Positions 1 to 5,356 of a stretch of 6,325 bases of DNA are shown here, in pieces. This stretch comes from CAYSIX01 sp964431205 (GTDB taxonomy: Bacteria; Planctomycetota; Phycisphaerae; Phycisphaerales; Phycisphaeraceae), in contig CAYSIX010000229.1 in the NCBI GenBank assembly GCA_964431205.1, positions 1 to 6,325 of the forward strand, read 5' to 3'. The notes below the pieces were generated by a model. The model did no database searches, had not been told where the DNA came from, and saw only the letters and a program-made list of their open reading frames with translations. Position numbers and translations under genes: made by a program. Numbering within the stretch: the first letter of the stretch is position 1; each line of letters starts with the position of its first letter.

Positions 1-128
1 TCCTTGCCATACTTCTCTCATCGGCTCAAGCGAGGCTTCTCACACACATTCTTAGGTCGCGCTACGCCCTCGTCGGTCGCGCTCGATCTCCGATGCCCGG
101 CCTCGCCCTTCGTGTCACTCGGCATCAA

Positions 129-158
129 TCCGTGTCCATCAGTGTTCGTCGGTGTCCA
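129..158 (-). repeat. Short degenerate 10-bp tandem repeat (three units)
   Basis: Read on the minus strand, three adjacent 10-mers are TGGACACCGA (158-149), CGAACACTGA (148-139) and TGGACACGGA (138-129), giving the consensus YGRACACNGA. The first two units are inside the membrane protein gene and supply its last codons and its TGA stop (141-139); the third lies beyond the stop. A further weak echo (GTGACACGAA) follows downstream on the same strand. The period is visible directly. I recall similar GGACACNGATGAACAC-like strings as dispersed intergenic repeats in some bacterial genomes, but cannot confirm that here. Confidence 0.6.
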
Positions 159-786
159 CTTCCCCGGTTTCGGTTGGCGTGCCGCACTCGGGGCAGCGAT
201 CGGATTCGAGGCCGTGGAAAGAGTAGCCGCACCCGAAGCACAGCTCGCAGCGCCGGGCGGTCTCGCGCAGGCGGCGTTCGAGCTTCGGCAGCAGCCACAG
301 GGCGATCATCCCGGCCGGCAGGGCGGCGCCCAGCAGCGGTGCGTTGACGAAGACCAGCCACGGCAAGAGATGAAATCCGTCGCTCACGCCTCGCCCGGCG
401 GATGCGACCACCGCGGCCACCATCATCGTCAGCAAAGCGAGCGTCATCACGATGAAGGGCGCGAACGCCATGACGCGCGAGGCGCGCAGTTGTCGGCGGG
501 AGCTGGCGGCTCCTGCTCGGAGCGTGCGCTCTCGGCCCGCGGCGCGCCACGGCCCGAACCAGCACGGCCAGGCGACCACGACCAGCAGGCCAAGCAGCAA
601 CGCCGCCTCGACGAGAATCGCGACGGCAATGTCCGACATCCACGTGGAGTGCAACCAAACCGCCAACAGGGTCATGGCCGCGAACGGCCCGACCGTGACG
701 GCGACAAGAAGCAGGCCCTTGCCGACGGACGCAGATGAATGCGTCGCCGTCGTGGGAACGTCGGCTCGGGCGGTCGTGTTGGCCAT
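139..786 (-). CDS. Four-helix membrane protein with C-terminal zinc ribbon
   Basis: Predicted 215-residue integral membrane protein of unknown function. Four hydrophobic segments are visible at about residues 24-45, 51-74, 105-129 and 141-167, with an Arg-rich loop (81-104) between the second and third. The C-terminal tail carries Cys180, Cys183, Cys186, Cys198 and Cys201. The pairs 183/186 and 198/201 form a CFGCGYSFHGL...CPECG zinc ribbon, a tail I associate with many small planctomycete membrane proteins. By the positive-inside rule the Arg-rich loop and the zinc ribbon are probably cytoplasmic. The ATG at 786 is chosen because GGGAGGA lies 5 bases upstream; a GTG at 834 would add 16 residues without a comparable ribosome site. 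The gene starts 81 bases after the GH35 stop on the same strand, so co-transcription is plausible. The last residues (EVDTDEH) are encoded by the 10-bp repeat and are probably not functionally constrained. I cannot assign a biochemical role. Confidence 0.85.
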   Translation of the reverse strand: MANTTARADVPTTATHSSASVGKGLLLVAVTVGPFAAMTLLAVWLHSTWMSDIAVAILVEAALLLGLLVVVAWPCWFGPWRAAGRERTLRAGAASSRRQLRASRVMAFAPFIVMTLALLTMMVAAVVASAGRGVSDGFHLLPWLVFVNAPLLGAALPAGMIALWLLPKLERRLRETARRCELCFGCGYSFHGLESDRCPECGTPTETGEVDTDEH

Positions 787-790
787 CGGG

Positions 791-797
791 TCCTCCC
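791..797 (-). promoter_or_regulatory. Ribosome binding site of the zinc-ribbon membrane protein
   Basis: GGGAGGA on the minus strand ends 5 bases before the ATG at 786. It is a strong Shine-Dalgarno match and decides between this ATG and the in-frame upstream GTG at 834. Confidence 0.75.
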
Positions 798-867
798 GCG
801 CTGTCGCGCCTGACGCAGACGTGGCGGCACTCACCTTGGCGCCGGTGACGCGGAGAGCCGGTATCCG

Positions 868-3717
868 TCACTCGCCGTACGGGCCCATCGGATCGTAGAC
901 GAGCCGGCAGCGGGACGGGTCGCGGCCGTGCTCGTCGAAGAGCGTCAGCTCGTTGGGCGCGTCGGTGCGCAGCCAAGGTTCGGGCAGGTAGTAGCGCTGC
1001 TGCGGCGGGACCGCCTGACCCGTGCGGATCGAGACGAAGTAGCGCCCGACGTTGCGGCCGTTCAGGAACACGTGGCCCTTGCTCATGCCGCGGGGTTCGA
1101 GCCACAGCGGCACGCGCGCGTCGGCGACCTCGAACGCGCTGATGAACCAGGTCGGCCGCGAGGCGGTGCGGGTGGGCAGCTCGGTGAAGCGGTCGGGCTC
1201 GGGCGTCTGCCAGCGGCGGAAGGCCCAGGCGGCGCCGTCGCTGACGATGCCGGTGACCTGCCAGGCGCGGACGAAGCGGTCGGCGCGGAGGGCGGGGTCG
1301 TACGGGCGATACAGGACGAGGCGGACGTTGTTCTTCCCGCCGGTGAAGCCGCCTTGGCCGGGGGTGAGCACGATGCGGGCGTAGCGTGCGGACTGCTCGC
1401 CGCCGTAGATGGCCAGCGGTTCGCCGTTGACGGTCAGCACGCCGGGCGTTTCGAGGCCGTCGATCTCGAGGACGACGGGCTTGCGTCCCGCGGGTTTGAT
1501 GGTCCAGGCCAGGGCGTCGGCGGGGCGTGGCGGGCCGAGGCGCTGGCCGGGGACGAAGGCGCTGAGCGCGAACGGGTCGGCGGATTCGCACTCGACGACG
1601 CGCGGCTTGGGCAGGCGGAGCTGGCGGACGGTGCAGAGGTCGCCGAACAGGCCGGTGCGCTCGCCGAGGCGTTGGCCGTAGTTGAACCGGCCGAGCTGAT
1701 CGGCGAGGACGGTGAGCGTGTCGGGCAGCGAAAGACTGACGGGACCGGCCTGAGCGCCGGGTCCCTCGCCGACCAGGGCCAGGAGCTTGCCGTCGGCGTA
1801 GAGGTGCAGGCGGTCGGCGGCGTGGGGGATGAGGAGGCGGCCGCGGGCGCGCTGCCTGAGCTCGATGCGGTACCAGCCGTAGGCGTCGGGGTTGTCCAGT
1901 TGCTCGAACGACGCGGGGCCGTCGAGCGAGCGGTACTCGGCGTCGGGGTCGAGGGCGGGATCGGGGGCGCAGCGCCACGGCCCGAGCTTCGGGGCGGTCG
2001 GCTTGCGCGGGGCGCGCTGGCTCACGCCCGTCACGTCACCGTCGAGGCCGACGTGATAGCGCGTGAACCAGCCCTTGAGCGGGACGGGCTGGCCGTCGTC
2101 GTCGAAGCCGTCGATGCCGACGACCAGGCCGTCCGGGGTGAGGTAAGCGGCGTCGACCTGCTCGGTGCTGAGGATGGCGACGCTCAGGTCGCCGACGGTC
2201 TCGACGCGTGGCTTGGCGCCGGAGGGGACGGTGGCGCGCAGGGGCGTCTCGTCGATCGAGGCCAGGGCTTCGGTGCCGGGCGGGCCGAAGAGCACGAGCA
2301 GGCGGCGATGGATCAGGGCCCAGGGCCGGAGGTTGGCGTAGTCGAGGGTGGCGACGCCGTGGAGGTTGGCGTCGAGCAGGAGCCAGGCGGCGCGGTCGCC
2401 GTCAAAGTGAACGGGCAGCGACAGGCCGTTGGGGAGCATGATGCGTGTGTCGGCGGCGCGGTCGCGTTCGCCGCGGAGCAGGAAGACGGCGTCGCCCTGG
2501 TGGCCGGTGAGGTGGACGACGCTGATGGGATGGTCGGGCCCGTCGGGGGCGACGGCGGCGTGAGGGTGATCCGGTTCGAGGTTGGCCAGCACGTGGGCGA
2601 ACTGGCTGGCGAAGACGCTGATGCGTTTGGTCGCGGCGTACTTGCGTCCGCGGCCGCCGGCCTCGCGCAGCGGCGCGTCGTAGTCGTAGCTGGTGGTGAT
2701 GAACGCGTCGCGCCGCGTGACGGTGCGTCCGCCGGTGAAGCCGAAGTGGGTTCCGCCGTGGAACATGTAGAGGTTGTACTGGGCGCCGGCGGCGAGGATC
2801 TCGGCGAGTCGGGCCAGGTGCGTGTCGGCGTCGACGGCGCGGTGGTGCTCGCCGCCCCAGTGGTCGAACCAGCCGGTCCAGTACTCGCTGACCAGGCGGG
2901 GCGCCTCGGGTTGCACCGTGCGGAGCTGGCGCAGGTCGGTGGCCAGGTGTCGCGAGGCGTTCCAGGCGTCGATCGTGCCGTCGACGCGCTGCCAGAGGTT
3001 GTTGCAGGAAATCAGCGGCGTCTCGCAGCCGTTCTCGCGCAGGTAGCGCATCAGCTCGCCGAGGTAGTTCGCCGCGGCGTCGGGGTGGTGGCAGAACCAC
3101 TCGTTCTCGAGCTGGGTGAGCAGGACGGGCCCGCCGCGGCGAGCTCGATCGGCGGCGCGGCTGTGGGCGTTCGACGTGTTCAGGCCGAGCGAGGTCAGCA
3201 GCTCGTGGTAGTCGCGGACGGTCCCGCCGGCGGGCGAGGCGTCGGCGGGGCCTTCGCGTCGGCCGGTGCGCAGCTCGAGTCGGGTAACCTGCAGCGGCGC
3301 GATCTGTCGCATCACCTCGGCGAGGTACCGGGCGCAGGCTTCGAGGAACGCGGGGTCGCCCTGCCGCAGGCGGATGCCCGGCCGCTTGAGCAGCCACGGG
3401 GGCAGGCCGCCGAAGTCCCACTCGGCGCAGACGTACGGGCCGGGGCGGAGGATGCAGAACATGCCCTCCTCGCCGACCATCTCGATGAACCGGCGCAGGT
3501 CGAGGTCGCCGTCGAAGTCGAACCGGCCGGGGGCGGGCTCGTGGGCGTTCCAGAAGACGTAGGTGTCGATGCAGTTGAGGCCGGCCTGTCGTGCGGCGCG
3601 CAGGCGTTGCCGCCACAGGTCACGGGGCGTGCGCGTGTAGTGGATGGCGCCGCTGACCAGCCAGAGGCGGCGTCCCTCGACCGTGAAGCTCTGGCCGTCG
3701 TAGCTGATCTGGGCCAT
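868..3717 (-). CDS. GH35 beta-galactosidase-like glycoside hydrolase
   Basis: A 949-residue glycoside hydrolase family 35 enzyme, expected to release terminal beta-linked galactose by a retaining two-glutamate mechanism. The catalytic barrel spans about residues 5-375. Visible family motifs are SGAIHYTR (22-29), DTYVFWNAHEP (51-61), RPGPYVCAEWDFGGLPPWLL (91-110), QLENEW (202-207, Glu206 the likely acid/base), SEYWTGWFDHWG (277-288, Glu278 the likely nucleophile), MFHGGTHFGF (318-327) and TTSYDYDAPLREAG (341-354). Beta-rich regions follow. YGWYRIELR (613-621) and DQLGRFNYG (673-681) mark one galactose-binding-like jelly roll; a last one (855-949) carries PRGMSKGHVFLNGRNVGRY. The length resembles plant-type GH35 rather than bacterial forms of about 600 residues. 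About 48 extra residues (146-193) lie between PLQVT and RRGGPVLLTQLENEW, where family members usually run on directly. There is no signal peptide or lipobox, so it is probably cytoplasmic. The ATG at 3717 is preferred because the fold begins at once (YDGQSF); the GTG at 3765 adds 16 residues with no ribosome site. Exact substrate is not predictable. Confidence 0.93.
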   Translation of the reverse strand: MAQISYDGQSFTVEGRRLWLVSGAIHYTRTPRDLWRQRLRAARQAGLNCIDTYVFWNAHEPAPGRFDFDGDLDLRRFIEMVGEEGMFCILRPGPYVCAEWDFGGLPPWLLKRPGIRLRQGDPAFLEACARYLAEVMRQIAPLQVTRLELRTGRREGPADASPAGGTVRDYHELLTSLGLNTSNAHSRAADRARRGGPVLLTQLENEWFCHHPDAAANYLGELMRYLRENGCETPLISCNNLWQRVDGTIDAWNASRHLATDLRQLRTVQPEAPRLVSEYWTGWFDHWGGEHHRAVDADTHLARLAEILAAGAQYNLYMFHGGTHFGFTGGRTVTRRDAFITTSYDYDAPLREAGGRGRKYAATKRISVFASQFAHVLANLEPDHPHAAVAPDGPDHPISVVHLTGHQGDAVFLLRGERDRAADTRIMLPNGLSLPVHFDGDRAAWLLLDANLHGVATLDYANLRPWALIHRRLLVLFGPPGTEALASIDETPLRATVPSGAKPRVETVGDLSVAILSTEQVDAAYLTPDGLVVGIDGFDDDGQPVPLKGWFTRYHVGLDGDVTGVSQRAPRKPTAPKLGPWRCAPDPALDPDAEYRSLDGPASFEQLDNPDAYGWYRIELRQRARGRLLIPHAADRLHLYADGKLLALVGEGPGAQAGPVSLSLPDTLTVLADQLGRFNYGQRLGERTGLFGDLCTVRQLRLPKPRVVECESADPFALSAFVPGQRLGPPRPADALAWTIKPAGRKPVVLEIDGLETPGVLTVNGEPLAIYGGEQSARYARIVLTPGQGGFTGGKNNVRLVLYRPYDPALRADRFVRAWQVTGIVSDGAAWAFRRWQTPEPDRFTELPTRTASRPTWFISAFEVADARVPLWLEPRGMSKGHVFLNGRNVGRYFVSIRTGQAVPPQQRYYLPEPWLRTDAPNELTLFDEHGRDPSRCRLVYDPMGPYGE

Positions 3718-3783
3718 AGGCGTCGCACCCCAGGCCCGGGCGAACCGGCGAGGGGACGCGTCCACGTCCGGGCCAGAACCCAG

Positions 3784-3811
3784 AGAATAGGCAACTGCCG
3801 CGGAAGTTCAA
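3784..3811 (-). promoter_or_regulatory. Candidate promoter for the GH35 gene
   Basis: On the minus strand TTGAAC (3811-3806) and TATTCT (3789-3784) are separated by 16 bases, each matching 4 of 6 positions of the sigma-70 consensus. Transcription would begin near 3777 and leave a leader of about 60 bases before the ATG at 3717. It would start only about 12 bases before the alternative GTG at 3765, which favours the ATG. The region is locally less GC-rich than its surroundings. This is pattern matching only. Confidence 0.35.
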
Positions 3812-3825
3812 AGAGGGGACGCCGC

Positions 3826-3846
3826 CGACCGACCCGGGGCCGATCG
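3826..3846 (-). other. GC-rich hairpin between thioredoxin and GH35 genes
   Basis: On the minus strand these 21 bases fold into a nine-pair stem (CGATCGGCC with GGTCGGTCG) and a CCG loop, counting two G-U pairs. The complementary strand would have two A-C mismatches instead, so only leftward RNA forms the full stem. It lies 60 bases after the thioredoxin stop and just before the candidate GH35 promoter. No run of U follows directly, so it is at best a weak terminator or a transcript-end structure. Chance folding in GC-rich DNA is a real alternative. Confidence 0.25.
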
Positions 3847-3906
3847 CCGCCGCCATCTGGTCCCCGGAACGCAACCGGCCCGCCCACGTGCCGACCAGTG
3901 CACCGG

Positions 3907-5151
3907 CTATTGGGGGGTCTTGGCCAGCATCTGCTCGATGTCGGCCTTGAGGTGGTCGCTCATGCCCGGGGCGAAGCCCACGTGCACCTTCTCCACCACC
4001 CCGTCGCGGATCAGCACGGTCTGTGGAATACTGCTGGCACCGTACGCCGTCGCGATGCTCACGTCTTCATCCATCAGCACCGGCATCGTCAGCCCGTTCG
4101 CCTCCCAGAACGCGCGGACGTCCTCGACCGTCTCGCCCACGTTCACCGTGTAGACCGCGACCGGCTTCGACTCGGCCTCGGCCCACGCCGCGACCTTCTC
4201 GAGCTCGGGCAGGCCCTCGCGGCACGGCGGGCACCACGTCGCCCAGAAGTCGAGCACCACGACCTCGGCCTCCACGGCGTCCAGGTCGAACGCCTGGCCC
4301 GAGGCCGTCCGCGTCTCGATCGCCGGAGCCGCTTCGCCCTCCAGCGGGTGGCCCGAGCCGGCCCCGCCACCCCCCGCGCCCCCGCCGACCGAGCTCACCA
4401 GCGACTCGAAGCTGGCGTGGGCCGTCGAGTTGGTCGTGTCGAACGCGAACGCGTCGGCGTCGAGGGCCGCGTTGTGCGCGGTCACGTCGTAGTCGTAAAG
4501 GATGCGGATGATGCCCTCGCCGCCGATCTTCGACGCGTCGATCTCCTCAACGGCCCGGCTGACCAGGCGTGTCTGCGGGTCGATGTACAGCGTCATGACC
4601 CCATCGACGGTGTCCAGGCGCAGGCGCGGGCGCTGCTGCGCATCGTCCTCTTCCGGCGGCAACGGCGTGGCGGAGGACGCCGCCCCGTCGCTGATCGTCC
4701 CGATCGGACGGTCCGAGAGCAGGAACACCACGTCGATCATCAGCGGGTCGGTCATCACCGGCACCCGCGTCAGAAGGTTCGCGTACGTCAGCGGCTCGGG
4801 GGCGTCCAGCTCGAGGTGGTTGTCGGGGATCTGCCCGCTGTTCAGCCGCAGGGTGTCGCCCCGGGTCACGAGGCGGAAGTCCGGCCCGTCGACCTTCAGG
4901 GCCGAGGCGTCGCGGTCGAAGGCGATCGAGAACTCGCCCTCCTGGGTGACGGTCCAGCGGCCGCTGGGCTGCTCGACGGCGAAGCGGAGCGTGGCCTGGT
5001 ACTGGCGGGTCTGCTGGTAGGCCTGGTGGACCTCGTCGTGGAGGCGGTCGCCGGGCGGGGTCGCCGCCGTCGCTCGGCCGCTGAGAATCACGAGCAGGCC
5101 CGCCGAGAGGCCCGCGATCACGTTGAGGCTTCGTCGCATGGTTGGCTGCAT
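3907..5151 (-). CDS. Exported TlpA-like thioredoxin-fold protein with N-terminal LolA/DUF2092-like domain
   Basis: A 414-residue exported protein. Residues 1-29 form a signal peptide: Arg6-Arg7, a hydrophobic core at about 10-24, and a likely cut after ATA (27-29). Residues about 35-240 form a beta-rich region, with phrases such as YQATLRFAVEQPSGRWTVTQ (51-70) and a DPQTRLVSR strand (191-199). It resembles LolA/DUF2092-type domains that bind lipid-like ligands; this match is by eye. A Gly-rich linker (256-267) leads to a TlpA/ResA-like redoxin domain (268-414) with VVLDFWATWCPPC ending at the active-site Cys307 and Cys310, and the cis-proline motif SSIPQTVLI (Pro376). It probably reduces or oxidises protein thiols in the periplasm or equivalent space; its partner is unknown. 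The ATG at 5151 is chosen because GGAG lies 6 bases upstream. A second in-frame ATG at 5139, made by a 12-bp duplication, is possible. Longer upstream readings would run through the promoter region and lose the N-terminal signal. It is divergent from sat and upstream of the GH35 gene. Confidence 0.9.
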   Translation of the reverse strand: MQPTMRRSLNVIAGLSAGLLVILSGRATAATPPGDRLHDEVHQAYQQTRQYQATLRFAVEQPSGRWTVTQEGEFSIAFDRDASALKVDGPDFRLVTRGDTLRLNSGQIPDNHLELDAPEPLTYANLLTRVPVMTDPLMIDVVFLLSDRPIGTISDGAASSATPLPPEEDDAQQRPRLRLDTVDGVMTLYIDPQTRLVSRAVEEIDASKIGGEGIIRILYDYDVTAHNAALDADAFAFDTTNSTAHASFESLVSSVGGGAGGGGAGSGHPLEGEAAPAIETRTASGQAFDLDAVEAEVVVLDFWATWCPPCREGLPELEKVAAWAEAESKPVAVYTVNVGETVEDVRAFWEANGLTMPVLMDEDVSIATAYGASSIPQTVLIRDGVVEKVHVGFAPGMSDHLKADIEQMLAKTPQ

Positions 5152-5160
5152 GGTTGGCTC
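5137..5160 (-). repeat. 12-bp tandem duplication containing the start codon
   Basis: Two adjacent 12-mers (5137-5148 and 5149-5160) differ only at the last base: CATGGTTGGCT followed by G or C on the plus strand. On the minus strand each copy ends in ATG, so the thioredoxin gene has two in-frame start codons four codons apart (5151 and 5139). Only the upstream one has GGAG at a good distance (6 bases, against 18). Confidence 0.85.
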
Positions 5161-5161
5161 C
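5158..5161 (-). promoter_or_regulatory. Ribosome binding site of the thioredoxin-fold gene
   Basis: GGAG on the minus strand stands 6 bases before the ATG at 5151. It is a short match, but it favours that ATG over the duplicate at 5139. Its last bases fall within the upstream repeat copy; the equivalent position in the other copy reads GCAG and is not a ribosome site. Confidence 0.5.
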
Positions 5162-5243
5162 ACAGTCAGCGCGTCCGTCCGCGTCGCCGGGCCGTCGGGC
5201 GGTCCGATCCCCCGGCCGGGTGACAGAAACGCGTGATCATCTG

Positions 5244-5272
5244 AGCATAGGACCGTTTGACCGGCCAAACAA
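5244..5272 (-). promoter_or_regulatory. Candidate leftward promoter for the thioredoxin-fold gene
   Basis: On the minus strand TTGTTT (5272-5267) and TATGCT (5249-5244) are separated by exactly 17 bases and match a sigma-70 promoter moderately well. Transcription would begin near 5237, giving a GC-rich leader of about 86 bases. The site lies in the most AT-rich patch of the divergent region and overlaps the palindrome at 5255-5270, as a repressible promoter would. Confidence 0.45.
5255..5270. promoter_or_regulatory. Near-perfect palindrome, candidate operator
   Basis: GTTTGACCGGCCAAAC is an inverted repeat with seven of eight base pairs matching (the fifth and twelfth bases disagree). It fills most of the spacer and part of the -35 of the leftward candidate promoter and ends 8 bases before the rightward -35. 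Position and symmetry suggest a dimeric regulator binding site; no regulator gene is in the window, and I cannot name the family. Confidence 0.4.
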
Positions 5273-5278
5273 TTCCAT

Positions 5279-5307
5279 TTGCGGGCCTCGGGGCGGTCCA
5301 CTACGAT
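5279..5307 (+). promoter_or_regulatory. Candidate rightward promoter for sat
   Basis: TTGCGG (5279-5284) and TACGAT (5302-5307) are separated by 17 bases. The -10 matches 4 of 6 consensus positions and the -35 only 3 of 6, so an activator might be needed. Transcription would begin near 5314 with a leader of about 43 bases that includes a pyrimidine-rich stretch (5331-5343) before the ribosome site. The palindrome centre would be about 51 bases upstream of this start, a common activator position. Confidence 0.35.
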
Positions 5308-5343
5308 CCGCCGTCCCGCAATCGGAGCCTGTTTTTCCCCTTT

Positions 5344-5348
5344 GGAGG
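5344..5348 (+). promoter_or_regulatory. Ribosome binding site of sat
   Basis: GGAGG, within TTTGGAGG, lies 8 bases before the ATG at 5357. It is a strong Shine-Dalgarno site and fixes the start of the ATP sulfurylase gene. Confidence 0.8.
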
Positions 5349-5356
5349 CGTAGCAC

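Noticed and set aside
55..83. Direct repeat GGTCGCGCT (55-63 and 75-83) in the gene-free left end
   Set aside because: Only 9 bases, GC-rich, with no other structure; chance is likely. Nothing else supportable was seen in 1-128, including no clear terminator.
831..848. Small inverted repeat TCACC-N8-GGTGA between GH35 and the membrane protein gene
   Set aside because: Five-pair stem with no following T run; too weak to call a terminator.
125..1978. Minus-strand 617-codon frame overlapping the GH35 and membrane protein genes
   Set aside because: Arg/Pro-rich translation typical of an out-of-frame reading of GC-rich DNA; it overlaps genes with clear family motifs and ribosome sites.
928..5223. 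Open plus-strand frame of 1431 codons antisense to the GH35 and thioredoxin genes
   Set aside because: It crosses two well-supported genes and the gap between them, is made of Val/Gly/Ala/Glu-rich low-complexity sequence, and has no recognisable motif. Long antisense frames are expected when GC-rich codon use removes TTA, CTA and TCA from the coding strand.
5292..5312. Inverted repeat GGCGG...CCGCC around the sat -10, followed later by a T-rich stretch
   Set aside because: The stem is only five pairs and the T run begins 18 bases later, so it is not a terminator; overlap with the candidate promoter is probably incidental.
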